From Ancylostoma caninum (lineage: Eukaryota > Nematoda > Chromadorea > Rhabditida > Ancylostomatidae), in the NCBI GenBank assembly GCA_037903475.1, contig JBAJFG010000264.1, positions 124,001 to 188,000 on the forward strand: DNA of 64,000 nucleotides, in the 5' to 3' direction. Shown here piece after piece: positions 1 to 12,149 of the stretch (its first letter is position 1; each line of letters begins with the position of its first letter). A model generated the notes under the pieces. That model had not been told where the DNA came from, ran no database searches, and saw only the letters and a list, made by a program, of their open reading frames with translations. Made by a program: the position numbers and the translations under genes.

Positions 1-430
1 CGTTAACTTAATCTATCAACCGGAAGTTGTTTACACCCCAGTTGGAATGAGTGATACTATCCTATGATCACAAGACTGCATGAAAGAAAAGAGGTGGGTA
101 CGGTGCCGTCAGAAGGTCGAGGATGAGCCAGGTGTGATGACTTTATAAGGCGGTCTGTGATTTCGGGAGGATGGGTGGCTCCCTTACTGTGTGTTGCACA
201 CAAGATCGTTTCTCAGCTTTATTGTCGCTCGACCTACACTCGGTGGTGCTGTGGTAGAATATGTCAAGTCATAGGCGTGGTTATCTACAATAACTGGGCG
301 CTGCCCATACACTTATCACACAGCTCAGGAATGATGGCCATTGTCTCGTCAATATAGAAATATAGGATACCATTATTCATGAATCAAAGGTTGTGCCGTT
401 TCTGCCGGTACAGTCCCGAGTGGTGAAAGA
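1..430 (+). repeat. Dispersed repeat copy (family H related)
   Basis: Positions about 138-405 are closely similar, in the same orientation, to 41398-41680: both share the tract beginning GTGACTTTATAAGGCG and the later CCATACACTTATCACACAG. Positions about 20-130 resemble 34025-34130. The open frame at 157-357 lies wholly inside this repeat and has no recognisable domain, so it is not called as a gene. The copy is cut by the window start. Relation to family H (full copy 15053-16231) is inferred from the 41.4-42.0 kb copy, which continues into the family H tail. Confidence 0.6.
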
Positions 431-946
431 GAACAACAATAAGTAAAAAGACAAAACCTGGTAAATGGGAGAATGTGCTTAGAAATATGGAGTTATTATT
501 ATAGAACATTATTATCACAGAAAACTACGGCTAGTTCAAAAACTAATGTACACCTACATACATCCGCAGACTTCACGAAAATTACCATTCTTTGTGAACA
601 TATTTTCGGTCGTATGTGGACCGGCTAGTTCAAAACCTAATGTACACCTAAGTTTCGACTCCGCAGTGATGCGGCAAAAATGGTACACTGTGTGCGGAAA
701 TGAAAAATAGACTTTCGCATTGAATTTAGATCATAAACTGGAATTCATTGAATTCCAGTTTTACCATCGTTTGAACTACAATTCCGTGTTCAAGTTTAAC
801 GAAGACAGATGTAAAAGTACAAGACTTCTGGATTTTGTGTCTGACATACATTTGCCAGACCTAAATCCACTTTCCAAGGTGTTGCGCCAACAATAGAAGG
901 CTTTTACGGCCGCCGGAATAGCTGCATTAGCTGTAGCAGCCCTCAC
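431..946. other. Intergenic, short direct repeat only
   Basis: No gene seen. A direct repeat of about 27 bp occurs at about 532-557 and 622-648 (shared core GGCTAGTTCAAAA then CTAATGTACACCTA). The part next to 946 probably includes the 3' end of the BEL/Pao fragment on the minus strand, but no long terminal repeat could be recognised. Confidence 0.4.
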
Positions 947-2655
947 CTACCTCTTTGCTTCCAGGCTGTTCTCAAAGTCTTTTATGATATCACGTTGATG
1001 ATACCTCGTTTTTGATGACTGCGGTAACAAAGGGCGAGTTGATACCTCCTCAGCAAGTGGAGGAGTGTGGGTTATGGAGTCCTCCGAGTTTGCCTCTGGA
1101 GATAAACGGATTTCAAGTGGGGAAACCTCATTTGTCAGACGAAGCGACGTTATACCACCGGGTGTAAGGAACTTGGCCGTTCTTATGAGCTCAACTATTC
1201 TTTCGTATGACCACCATTCACGAGGTAGAAGGTCTTGCTCTATGAGAATGATTTCTCCTTTTTCGATACCAGTCCTTGCAACGTGTCTGGACTGTCTCAG
1301 ATGTAGTTTCTGGGATTCTCCCAGAGTGGTAAGATATACTGTACTCCACTTTTCCCGAAACTTCGAAATAATTTCTTCCGAAGTGGTGATAGCTTCAATG
1401 CCCTGCTTTCTGGCTTGTATGAAATGTGGTTCGTACGAAGGATCATCCGACCCACCCAGCTCTGCTGCGTCTTGAAGTGAAAATTTCACACGGCGTTGAA
1501 AGAAATCGACTGGCCTCGACGGAATTCCCGATAAACCAGTGGAACACAATTTGGTTAGTGAACGCGTATTGATAATCGCTTCGATAGCGGCAAGCACCGT
1601 GCTCAACTTGGTAAATGTCAACTTTTTCCCACCGACTGTTTTACGCATACAACGCTTCACGGAATCGACTAGTCGCTCCCAAACTCCACCCATCCATGGA
1701 CTTGCTGGTGGATTGAAAACCCATTTAAAGGCAGTGTCTCGCCACACCATTACCGGCCAAGATTTTGGCCAAATTCTCGGCCAGTGTACGAAGCGCCTCC
1801 CGCTTGCGGCGCAGTTTTCAGTAATCAGAATACCTATGCGATCAATGAGATCAGCTGAGGTGTATGACAGGGCAGGCAGTTTCTTTGCCGAGGAACTCGT
1901 CCACGCCAAGTTGGATTGATCCCGTAAAGACTAGTTTTTGACGTTTTTATCGGAAATCTTCTGTTGTTACCCCAGAATCGAGAATGAGGTGAGACGCTGC
2001 CTTTAATGCCGTTATCAGCACTGTAATTCATCACTAATCCAGCAGTGGGTTCATTGGGCTTCGAAAACTCCTCGATTATTTTTGATCCATGACGAAAGTT
2101 AGCTATACAATCAGAGCAAATCAAGAATGGAACGCCTCTCCTGGATACAAATGCGAAAAAAATGGATGCTGCGCAGTTCTTCAAGTAGTACTTGAATGAG
2201 CCGGATTCACATGGTATTCAGTATCTTTGCCGTGCCAAAGATAAAGCTTGGTCTTTACCACAATGGAAATTACGTAGTGTATTTGTCCGTAATTACCAGC
2301 CTCGTTAATTCTTCTCTGTTTGGCAATAAGATTGGTGACTTGGCGTCCAAAGAAATAGGAGCACGTTGTAACCCTCAGATATATCTAATTACACCATCTT
2401 TGTCGCGCACAATGTGCATATTTCTGAACTTTTTGGTAAGTTCATCTAGATCGATACTCCTGTGTATATCGGCATAAAGGATGATCTCCGCCGCTTTAAC
2501 ATCATCAGCATTTATTTCAGCATCATCCTCAAACAATTTCTTCACGATTGGCTTTTCGTATCACTGCTAACTGAAAAGTCAAGTTCGGAGCAGTTAGGGT
2601 GTACTCTAATCCCTGGTTGGCTTCAAGCATGGTCTCAGTTCCGCTTGCAACGGCT
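947..2655 (-). pseudogene. BEL/Pao retrotransposon pol fragment: RNase H/integrase junction, integrase, DUF5641-like C-terminus
   Basis: Read on the minus strand from 2655 down to 947, three frames join into the 3' half of a BEL/Pao polyprotein. About 2655-2200 gives the pre-integrase part with the motif DAKSPILLP and LTRLVITD. The frame at 2184-1834 gives the integrase core start (FFAFVSRRGVPFLICSD, where the catalytic D lies). The frame at 1909-947 carries NPPASPWMGGVWERLV, the GG-WERL block with the catalytic glutamate of Pao integrases, followed by a C-terminal domain with ILIEQDLLPREWW, typical of DUF5641. At least two frameshifts and stops make it non-functional. Gag, protease and RT are absent here, and no LTR was recognised. 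It abuts LINE A on its 5' side. Confidence 0.85.
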
Positions 2656-2958
2656 ATGAGGGAGGAGTATTCACGATCCTACGTTCTACTTTCTGCGTTC
2701 GTACCCTACAATCGGTGAAGTCTGTGCTCTGACTGATATGCCCGCCACGAAGAAACAACGTGAGCAAACCTGTGGAATCAACGTGGATTCAGCAACTTTG
2801 AACGAAAAATTAAAGCCAAGCAATTGCGGAAAGACGCTTACGAGCGCAATCAGCGTGAGCACAGTGGAAATAAGGTCTACGTTGTATATAAGGATATAGC
2901 CGTTAAAGCTTGCAATATACCGACCATTCGCAAATCCAGTGTCTCAAAAAACTAAGTC

Positions 2959-3290
2959 TTGATAATGATCACTATACATATCAGGTGCTGCCTTCTAAAC
3001 GCTAGAAGCTCGAGAAGTAAAATGAATGATTTGCGTTTTCTTCTCTCTCCTTTCAAGCCCCACACCACATTTATTACCGAGATATGGTTGTCTCCTTTTA
3101 TAGCTGAGTCGGAAATATTGGTGATTTTCAATACTACATTGTGAGGAAAGATAGGGGTAACAAAAAAGGAGGTGGTGTCTATATTCTTTTACGGAATGAC
3201 TTTCTCTTCGATTCTATTCGTATTGAAGGCAGCAACCACAGAAATTTTCGACCCCGAGATTTCGGCACGGTTTGGGGTAACCGCGTTCGC
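2959..3290 (+). pseudogene. LINE A endonuclease (APE-like) N-terminus
   Basis: The frame begins with the LINE ORF2 opening CLLNARSSRSKMNDLR followed by FITEIWLSP, equivalent to the conserved N-terminal asparagine and the ETWL block of APE-type LINE endonucleases. A frameshift after about 3140 is followed by KGGGVYILLRND, the GGGV motif of the same domain. The frame is then cut at about 3300 by the insertion of a TA-flanked element. Just upstream (2780-2955) another frame reads KIKAKQLRKDAYERNQ and YVVYKD, the C-terminal end of a CR1-like ORF1 product. Confidence 0.75.
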
Positions 3291-3304
3291 TGAACACTGC
3301 TATA

Positions 3305-4247
3305 CAGGGTGCGGCAAAAGTATTGTCCGCTTGAAATGGCTCGTGAAAACCTCAGTATTTGGTATAGATGTGATGAGTTTCTTCATATCATCCAGAAAAC
3401 AATATCGCGAACAATATGATAACAATATGACTATGTCCGGTCAACTTTATCCTCATTCTTAAGAGCAGCTCTAACGAAAACACAAAGGAAGACGATGCGA
3501 TGCGCCGTAGGGACCGTCGTCGATTTCATCCTTTATTCCTTCTAAACAATCCACACGCAAGTCCATACTGTGGTGTGGTGTAAAACATGCTTGAGAGCGC
3601 CCATGTGGTACAACACAACAGTTCGAAACTGGAAGAGTACGTTGGTCGCTAATTGGGAACTGGAGAGCTCACGAATGATTTCTTGTGCAAAACCGAATGC
3701 TTCGCTGTCTCTGCGTTGTAAGCTGGAGAGAAATCTTCTTAGAAAAGAAACGGCCCGCTTCTAAACCTATAATTGACCTACGGGAAGTGCGCTTCTGTCC
3801 TTTATCGTTTTTCGGTCATGCGATGATTTTGGCGCTAGAACCAAAGGAAATGATATGAAGCTTCTCTGCGCCGCTAACAAATACTGAAACAAAGGTAAAC
3901 CATAGCATAGCCAGGAGCAGTTGGTACATTTCATTAGCGGATTTGTCGAAGACTTAACATATACTATTTCTTAGCACTGTTCCCATTCCAAGGAACACCT
4001 CAGGAAAAAACTCTGGATCAAGTCAAACATGACTACTTGCTTCGCAGCAGTGAAGCCTTCTCCCGTCTTGTCTGCTGACGACTGGCAAAATTAGGGATAA
4101 AATGGATTGAATACATGTGTGTCTTAGTTTTACATTGCTGTCAGGATACTAGGCAGCAGAACGGCCACACTTGGTCTTCCACCCAATTTCGATTTTCTAT
4201 ATAATTTATGTGTCACAAGAGGCGGTCAATACTTTTGCCGTACCCTG
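3305..4247. mobile_element. mariner-like non-autonomous element (943 bp) in LINE A
   Basis: Ends are CAGGGTGCGGCAAAAGTATT at 3305 and its inverse, ending at 4247 with GTACCCTG. The two 26-base ends match except for two positions and are flanked on both sides by TA, the Tc1/mariner target duplication. It lies within the endonuclease of LINE A, so it is younger than LINE A. No intact transposase is encoded. The open frames inside (3172-3462, 3570-3764) have no motif I can name. Confidence 0.75.
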
Positions 4248-4340
4248 TAGTGCCGAAAACAGTCAAAACCTTCAGAACCCCGGTTTCCTGTAACCCCTTA
4301 TCTCATCGCTTTTGAGCGCTTGGGACGAGTACGCGACCTA

Positions 4341-4992
4341 TCGGACACATTTCAAGGTCGACACGACGGCCATATCACCCGTCTGGTCCTTCTCCTTCAC
4401 AGTGTCGACCGAGAAAATCAGCATTAAATTCCCGTTAACTGTTTTCAAATTGACCATGTCTCTTCTCATACCAGCATTTGAGGACATTTGAAACAAGAAC
4501 ACAATGCCTGTTCTCCGGCGGACGCCACACCACCCTTGGGGTCGAATGATTTTACTAGGCACAACATGAATAGCATGTAGGCTTGGGCGGCATTTTTCAT
4601 AGTGTTTATTAACATGCAAGATGTCACCCATAACTTTGAATGCGCTGTTCATTCATGGGAGTAGAAGACAGGCAACGATTTTCCAGACCGAATCTTGCAT
4701 TGCTTTAGGGATTGATGAGGGTAATGGGAGGTTTCTTTTTGCCGCAACTTTGGCGGTTGAACATCGATGGTCAGTACAGACCACTAACATCGGAATTGCG
4801 CAGATAGGATTCCGATGGACTTAGCTATTCCTAGCATTGCTCTACAAAGGCTTTGCTCTCATATTTTCTCCAACACAGCGTCCACAACTACGCCAGAATC
4901 ACGACTTGGGGCATCTTTCTCGGCCGACACTGTGGACGAAGAGGACCAGACGGATGATATGGCCGTCGTGTCAACCTTGAAATGTGTCCTAG
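4341..4992. repeat. Inverted repeat pair, about 75-bp arms
   Basis: The arm at about 4343-4415 (starting CGGACACATTTCAAGGTCGA) returns in reverse complement at about 4915-4990, with a few mismatches. About 500 bp separate them. This is the architecture of a foldback or TIR transposon remnant, but no target duplication is clear. The frames at 4338-4652 and 4815-5045 read through the arms and are not considered genes. Confidence 0.6.
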
Positions 4993-5251
4993 TGTGTCCT
5001 TTCCCATCTATGCGTATTAAGATTATTCATGGAAATACCAGCTAAGTGTCTGCGACCACCCAAAGTCTTTAAAAAATTTTGTTCTGTTCACACTTGTTCG
5101 GGGGAGAGTTTGCCCAGTCAGTGACAGGTTAAATACCTTCGGCATTGATTTTTACTGCTCCACAAGGTTACCTAAAGTCTTGTTGAGCGCTACTACATCA
5201 GTTCATATCATTTCCCTGCTTATTCGCAGTTCCTCTCCTCCGTAATCGACA

Positions 5252-5456
5252 TGGGTGGGCGTAAAGTTTTGAACCGCGGCATTTTCCTTTCAAAAACTAA
5301 TAAGAAATTAGAGAATCACCTAGAAAAGACTTGGTGAAGGTCTCTGGGGTTTTCAAACACGCTGAAAACGATAGTGAACGCCATTACTCGAGAAAGCTTG
5401 ATACTCGCCCGAAACGACGAATTTTTAGGGTGGGCGTAAAGTTTTGACACGCACTG
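5252..5456. repeat. Direct repeat GTGGGCGTAAAGTTTTGA, possible transposon end
   Basis: The 20-base block GGGTGGGCGTAAAGTTTTGA occurs at 5252-5271 and again at about 5428-5447. The second copy is followed by CACGCACTGTA directly before LINE A resumes, which looks like the terminal sequence of a Tc1/mariner-type element. The other terminus was not found, so this is probably a truncated insertion. Confidence 0.45.
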
Positions 5457-5490
5457 TATCGTCTCATTTGAGTATATACTGGAGCCGGCT

Positions 5491-6090
5491 ATGGAGGCGA
5501 ACATTAAAGTCTACGACTATCGTTCTGCCGATACTACTACCATCAAAAATGCCCTCAAGTCAACTGACTGGCTTCAAGTATTCAATAATTACACAGATGT
5601 TGATGATGTCTACTCTCGCTTTCTAGATATTGTTCAGTCAATAATCAACACTTATGTCCCGGTCAAAATCATCAGAAATCGTTTTTGTTCGTATCCTCAT
5701 CATATTAGAAATCTTATCCTTCAGGAATCTAGACTTTTCCATCAAATTTCCGATCTCCTCCATAGTTCAACTTATCAAAAGGTATCTTGCAATCTTAGCC
5801 ACCATCTCAAGCGTTTTATTTCATATGAAGAGAAAAAAATGGCAGCTACAAGAAATATGAAGCAGCTTTATGCTTATATAAAATCAAGATCTAGGGGGAA
5901 CTCTTGTGCACCTACTCTCACTGATGATAATGGCAACAGATCTATCTCGAAAGAAACAAACACCAAAGCCCTGGCCAACTATTTCTGTGAGGTATTTTCA
6001 ACTCCTAGTACCATTTGTCCAGTTCTCGAACCATATACTAAACAAGACTGTCCCAAACCCACATTTCATGTATCTGAAGTATCGAAAATA
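5491..6090 (+). pseudogene. LINE A endonuclease/RT linker region
   Basis: An open frame of about 200 codons contains blocks common to CR1-like LINE ORF2 between endonuclease and RT: KRFISYEEKKMAAT, LYAYIKSRSRGNSCAPTL, then TKALANYFCEVFSTP. The same arrangement is seen in LINE E (8759-9766, minus strand). At 6091 the LINE reading is replaced by the terminal inverted repeat of element D, so residues after position 200 of the open frame (to 6222) belong to the insert, not to the LINE. Confidence 0.75.
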
Positions 6091-7924
6091 TTAGGTTGTT
6101 GCAAAATTAATTGCCGAAATGGACACTTTACTTCGGAGTGCTGTAACTTGGCCCAAACTCCATTTTTCTCATCAGTTGAACAAGTTCGATTCGGTGGATC
6201 CTTCCCGACAATTCAGCGGTAACTGCACGCCCCTATAACAAAAACTGAGATCACAAGAATTCGCAAACTTTCGGAAGGCAGTTTCAGCATGATTCAGATC
6301 AGCAATCTGCTGCTATCGTAGGATAGTATCTGGAGCTCGGAAAAATGATGTAGAGTAAGGTAATGGACTGAGGAATGAATGCATCGAATGAGGACCTCGA
6401 TGCCTCACTGATTCGGTTTTTGCCGGATGAATTTTGGAATGTAAGGGTTAGCGTTATCCTGGAGCAGAGAAAAACCAGCTTTTGTTTACCACTGCCGACC
6501 ATATTTATAGCAGATTTGCGGTGCTCAACTCGAAATTAAATGCTAAGTCTCTGTTCTCAATGTTTGGCTGTGTTGGAGGAGACTGCAATGGATCACATCT
6601 TTACAGCACCACCAAAATCCTAACGCAACCTCCCCAGTGTGAAGATCTTGTTCAGGAAAACTTAGAGATGGAAGGAAGTGTCTACCAATACAAATTCATG
6701 CTTCACTTTATCGCACAGGAACCAGCTCCATCTACAGCTATTAAATGGTCTAAAAATATGTAGTTTTTGGGGGGTGACAAATTAAATTAGAAAATGTGTC
6801 ACAGCGAGTGAGACGCTGGTCATCTGTCAGATCGTGAGGTGTTCACTTCCGCACCTTTCTTGTCATGTCAATTGAAGTCAAATGTTTTGAAACTGTGGTA
6901 CAGTGGGCATCCATCCCTGCCCTCAAAGTCCAAATGGGAGGAACCGGTTTAGGTTCCACGACTCTCCCCAGCTCTTGATTGTCAGGGAACAACCTGCGGT
7001 CAGGACCATGATTGCCTTGGCGATCAAAATCAACGGAAGAAACATTTGCGATCGGATAGCCCATTGCCCATTGAGAAGAGGATTCCAAGCCAAAACAAAC
7101 GCAAGAATATTTATTTATTTATTTATTGAATACACCACCAGAACGATGAGGGATGCTTTAGGGTTAGTAACAAATCAACTGAAACAGAAGAAAAAAAAAC
7201 GTCAGTAGCAGAAAGCCAACACCAGTAAACATAATACTACTATAAAACTCAAGATGTAGAAGACCTGCATTAGTTTGCATGAATTCTGGTAAGTAGGGTC
7301 CTCGATGTAGTTGCTGGAAATACAGCAACATAAAGGTAGAGCACGAGTGTGTGTGTCCCATTTTCAACCAGAAACGGTACAGCTATACAACGGAGGCAAG
7401 AGGCCATTGAGATCATCCACATTGAGAACGCAACTGATTAGGATCTTTCAGGGGCGGTCGCGAAGCGACTCTTTAATCTGCTACGAACCCCTGGCGTAAA
7501 CTCAACTGGATACTCGCAGGATACTTCCGCATCCAGAAGTAGCACCGGGACTGGGAGTATACCTAGGACCTTATTGAGTAAATTAGATTGTTCAGCGAAA
7601 TGCCGAACTTATTCAAGGGAATCTTGGAAGAATAAACGATAGGTAATAGTGGCCAGCAGCTAATACAGGTCGTTCCACTAGAAGCTAACTGCATAATACA
7701 TGTGTGCCAATTTCAGCCAGACAGATGTAAAACTGGAAGGAGTGCTGCAAAAAAGACAAAGTAGATGAAATGAGAACTGAGGTAGAATAAACAGAACAGG
7801 AAAATATTGAATGGGTGTCACTTTGCCGAGTCAGCTATAGCCCAATCCGAGAAAGAAAAAACCAGTCGGTCTAGTACGTAGTGTAGAATCTGAAAAAAAA
7901 CAATAACACAAAGAACAACAACTA

Positions 7925-10694
7925 GCTGACATCCCTTAGTAGCTGGGTCGGGTCAAACCTACGCAACCTCCTTTTGAATATTTTGCTATTTCTAGCCGAA
8001 AAGACCTCAGGAGGAAGCTTCTGAAACCATCTCGCACAACGATAGAACAATACTAGCTGTGTTCCTATAGTTCGGCTTGGGATAGTGTAAATTAAAGCTA
8101 CGCAATCTGACATTAGCAGGTCTGAACACTCGCTCTCAGGCAAACCTCATTACGTAAGACTTGGAAGCAAAACACCACATCATGGAACATAAGTCTATAC
8201 CAGAGCGTTCTTATACCCAAAGTCTTCACCCGTTCAGTGTATGCCGGAATCATGCGATTCCCAGCTGTCAAAAAGCATCTGTGGAACACGAGGCGTGTGA
8301 AAGTATGCTGCACCTTCTCAATTTTAGCAATGTCTTTCTTCCCCGTGGGGTTCCATACCTGGCAGCAATACTCTAAGTGGGGTAAAACATAAGCTTTGTA
8401 AAGTTTGACCAAAAGGGAACTGTTAGAGCTATGGACATTTCGGAAGATAGCAAACAATACCGCATACGCATTCTTAACAGCAGCATCAATGTGACCGGAA
8501 AATGTCAATCAACAAGAATGCCAAGGTCTTTAACAGAATCACATCTTTTTAGTTCCACACCGTTGATGCAGTAACCAAGGGTTTCACAATCGCCAATGTG
8601 TAAAAAAGAGCACTTGTTGAGATTAAGTGGGAGGCCCCATTGAGAAGCCCAAAAGAACATCTTAGAAATGGAAAATTCTAGAGCGGTGTGAACCACGAGA
8701 CGATCATGTTGATCGTAAACACCATATACTTTGATATCATCAGCGTAAATTTGAACACTTATTTCAGGCGACGTTTTAAGTAACTGTGGTAATTCAATAG
8801 TATAAATGAGGAAAAGCAAGGGGACAACACTCCCCCTTGAGGAACACCGCTGGTACAGTGAAACCTCCTGGAGCAGTGTTGTCCAACCCTAACAGTCATA
8901 TGTCTTTTGTATAGGTATGCTCTGAGCCAGTTCAAAATTCTGCCAGATATGCCGAGTTGGTTGAGCTTCAGAAGAAGTTTTGAATGAGGAACCTTGTCGA
9001 AGGCTTTAGAGAGATCGATATAAATGACATCTGCAGATTTACCTTTATTGAGAGCCAATTTCCAATCAAAAACACTATCAGCAACATTTGTTAGAGCAGA
9101 TCTACCAGGAAGAAAACCATGTTGAGCAGACGGAAAAGCATGGAATTTTGCAAGCCATGACATCAGTTTTTTGCGTATTATTTTCTCCATTACCTTCACT
9201 GGTACTGGAGTTAAGCTGATGGGCCGGAAGTCTGTTACTGAGGCTGGCGTAGGGGTTTTAGGTACCGCGGTCACAATAGCTCCTTTCCATAGATCTGGCA
9301 CTTCACCAAAATGTAAAGAAAGATTCAGAATGTGAGAAAGAGGCTTTGACAAGGATTCAGCGCATCGTTTGTACAGGATTTGGGGTATACCATCATAACA
9401 TTCCGAACATGAAGGTTTTAGAGAGTCAAGGATCTTTTTAGTTTCAGTGTAATGAAAGAATACGTCACTAAAACAGTGTGTTGTAGGAATCAAGTGGGAA
9501 GCAGAGTCGGGATGGTCGCACTCGGTAGAGAACACACTAGCAAAATACTCAGCAAGCGCCTCTGCTTTCTCCTGTTCAAGACTACAGCTATGCCCGAATT
9601 GGTCAGTGAACATCGCTGAACATGCTCTTCTTTTGATTATGTGACGAACATAACTGTGCAGCCTCATCATCGAAGAAGAAGAAGCAAGGCGTCGCTCATA
9701 GTTAGACAGGAATTTTTTCAAGTGCATTTCGATATCACAGCAGACTTTTTTATATAGCTGATTCAAAAGAGGATTTTTTAACTTAGTGAATAATCGCTAT
9801 TTCTGTTCCCTGACCTGTTCGGGGTAGCGCAAACCAGGTTGCTTGGGTAACCTCATGGCACCAAATGTGGCTAAGCCCTGATAAATTACTTGGCAAAACC
9901 TGAGATACAACTCATTAACCGACTGATAGTTGTCGAATAAGGCTAACCAATCAGTGCTAGAGAAGTAAGAGTTAAGCCCAACATAGTCAGCGTTCAAGTA
10001 GTCAGGCATTGGGTAGACCATGGGGACATTGGGATGTTCATTCACCACAAAACTCACTATAAAATGATCAGCAGAAGCTAGAGGAGGAAGAAGGGTGACA
10101 TTGCCTACACTGTTGGAGGGGGAAAGCACTACATCCAAAATACTGGTGCCATGAGTAGGTTGACGGACATGTTGAACAAAACAAATATCATCAAAAAATC
10201 TAGCAAGGAGCGTGGAATTCGGGGATTGGAGGCTTGAAGTTCTCCCAGTCAATATGAAGGTTCAGGTCAACCAGAATAATTGTGTTATATCGTTCAGAAA
10301 TCAAATCAGAAAGGAGCTCACTCAACTGAAAATCGTCTTCTTGCCCCGAATTTGGAGGTCGGTAGACAGTGATAAATCTAACAAATCTAAATTGTCCAGG
10401 AAAGTAAAGATCAAGGCTCAACACATCAGCCTTGGAAAGAGAATATTTCTCAACTTTTCCTACAGTGAGTGTGCCTTTCACTACACAGCAAACTCCTCCT
10501 CCTTTACATCTGGTTCTGTCGGCACGATGAATGGAGAAGGGCAGGTTACCAAGAACTTCAGAGTCAAGTATCTTACTAGTCAGCCACGTTTCGGAAATGC
10601 ATAAAATATCAGGTTTGTGTTGGGATAAAAGGATATGAAAAACATCAATCTTATTAACATTGCTACGAGCGTTAAGGAGTAAGCAATTAAGCAA
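7925..10694 (-). pseudogene. LINE E ORF2: endonuclease and reverse transcriptase, frameshifted
   Basis: The likely start at 10694 gives MLNCLLLNARSNVNK. The endonuclease follows (CISETWL, then CKGGGVCCVVK, then NTIILVDLNLHIDW). The reading passes through frames 10694-10200, 10252-9797, 9766-8759, 8819-8505 and 8508-7925. RT motifs are clear: FRPISLTPV, QHGFLPGRSALTN, DVIYIDLSKAFDKVPH, TSGVPQGGVLSP, and QIYADDIKVYG with the catalytic YADD. The C-terminal part has AYVLPHLEYCCQVWNP and TFTRLVFHRCF, the usual CR1 C-terminal block. About four frameshifts prevent a single product. The protein would nick target DNA and copy the LINE RNA at the chromosome. Confidence 0.88.
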
Positions 10695-10714
10695 CTCAGA
10701 AGAACCATGCGACC

Positions 10715-11395
10715 TCAGTGGTTTCCCAGCCGCTTATTGGGGAGTTCTGAGATATGCTTGAGCTGCCCTTGATAAACCACCCATTCGCGTTCTCGTTTCC
10801 CTTGATTACGTTCACGTGCTAGCTGGTGCAATTCATAATCGCGCTTCCGCTCTTCACCAGTCATACTTCTACGAATGAAGATGTCATGAAAGCCAGCATC
10901 ACGAAGGAAACGGGAATTCGCTAAAGCTTTCCGCCAGTAAAAGGTGGACGGGAGGACCAACTTTACCAGACGGGGGCGATTGGGGGAGGGTTTTCCAATG
11001 CGGAAAACATCATTAACACTGCAATCAATATCAAGGGCATCAAGTATGTCAGAAACTTTCTCCTTAGGATCGCGCAGACGTTCCCTTGCTCATAACCCCT
11101 CGGCAGGCTCCTTGATTCCACTAATAATTATGGTACGCGCTCGCCTCTTTGCTTCTACTTGCTGGGAGATTTCCAAAGGAGCTTTCTCGGATAGTGCTGC
11201 AAGCATTTCCCCAATTTCAGGATCAGTATTGCGCTCCCTTATGTAGGCGATCAGATCCACCATAGATAAATTCCTGTAATCCTGGAGCTGTTCATTCCCT
11301 GCATCAGTGTTACCCTGGTTTTCGAGAGCAGTAGGTTTAGAAGCTGTGGAAGAAGCTTCGCTCTTTTTAGAATGGCGACCAGACTTAGCAGGCAT
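10715..11395 (-). pseudogene. LINE E ORF1: RNA-binding chaperone-like protein, frameshifted
   Basis: The start at 11395 gives a lysine/serine-rich N-terminus, then a helical stretch, then RARTIIISGIKE, the usual beginning of the RRM-like core of CR1-type ORF1 proteins. After a stop/frameshift near 11090 the reading continues as NRPRLVKLVLP and FIRRSMTGEERKRDYE, ending at about 10715. It sits directly upstream of ORF2 with about 20 bases between them, as in other two-ORF LINEs. Role: binds LINE RNA. Length about 225 residues. Confidence 0.7.
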
Positions 11396-11744
11396 GATTT
11401 TTGATCTACCAATATCCGAGCAGTTGTCCAGAAATCAATAGGCCTCAGCAAGCGAAGTACACTAGAAAAAAACGAGATTTGAAGCTGGTTTCAGAAAAAT
11501 GAGCGAAACTAATAAGAAAAGGAGTGTGTAGGACTGGACACAAGAGGACGTAATTGAAAAAAATTGGTTGAAGAGGATCGAAAGATTTGGAAAATCCAAT
11601 AAGTTTACGAGCCCAAAGAAACGCGGCCACCCGCACTCGATGCGCAGTTGAATCTCCAAATACAAATATCGCATACCTCCGACGAAGAGTGATCGAGTTT
11701 GAGGTCATTAACCATAATCACCCGAAAATCGCGTCGGCTCATAT

Positions 11745-11968
11745 AGACAGTGTGAGCGATCATACGTAGGATTTACTAGTTAGATATTTATAGAGTAAGA
11801 AATAGACAGCGACACAAGCTAAGATAACTTAACACCTAAATATTTTCACACTAATCCGGTTTCGGGGCTTAGAACTAGACCGGTAGTGTAGTTTCCTTGG
11901 TGCCCCCGAGTCAAATGACTCTTTCATCAGTAGTTCTCCAAGGAAACTTACAAAAATGTCAAGATTTG
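11745..11968. other. Extra block within element D copy 1
   Basis: Comparison with 52955-52975 of copy 2 shows that about 220 bp here have no counterpart. The block ends near a junction where copy 1 resumes at TTTGTTTGCGACCTTATAAAA. No terminal repeat or coding potential was recognised, so it is either a small insertion here or a deletion in copy 2. Confidence 0.45.
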
Positions 11969-12149
11969 TTTGCGACCTTATAAAAACCCTCAAGAAAGAG
12001 CTAGTCAGAACTTCAAAAAGCGTTCAAAAGAGGAAAAGAAGCCCTACCAGATGGTTACATAAGTTGGCCTGAAGTTGTTCAAACTGAGCGGGAGCGAAAA
12101 GTTTAATTGAGCATACCCAAAACGGCAGTTATTTTCGCAACAACCTGAT

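Larger units (their letters stand above)
7109..11660 (-). mobile_element. LINE E: nearly full-length CR1/Jockey-like LINE inside element D
   Basis: Read on the minus strand: 5' region 11660-11400, ORF1 (11395-10715), ORF2 (10694-7925), 3' UTR and a tail of AATA repeats at 7109-7130. The insertion point is exact because element D copy 2 (51869-53140) lacks it. ORF2 holds endonuclease, reverse transcriptase with an intact YADD box and a C-terminal region, and is broken by only a few frameshifts. It is therefore the youngest and best preserved LINE in the window. No clear target site duplication, as is common for CR1-type elements. Confidence 0.88.
6091..12148. mobile_element. Element D copy 1: TA-flanked TIR element, interrupted by LINE E
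   Basis: Ends are TTAGGTTGTTGCAAAATTAA at 6091 and its inverse ending at 12148 (GTTATTTTCGCAACAACCTG then A). TA flanks both sides. A second copy at 51869-53140 aligns along its whole length: 6657-7108 matches 52430-52880, and 11660-12148 matches 52880-53140. The alignment shows LINE E inserted between 7108 and about 11660 and an extra block of about 220 bp at 11745-11968. No catalytic motif of a transposase is readable, so it is treated as a non-autonomous Tc1/mariner-type element. A lone end of the same type is seen at 18332-18347. Confidence 0.8.

Noticed and set aside
1065..1919. Plus-strand frames of 136 and 126 codons
   Set aside because: They are antisense shadows of the BEL/Pao integrase frame on the minus strand.
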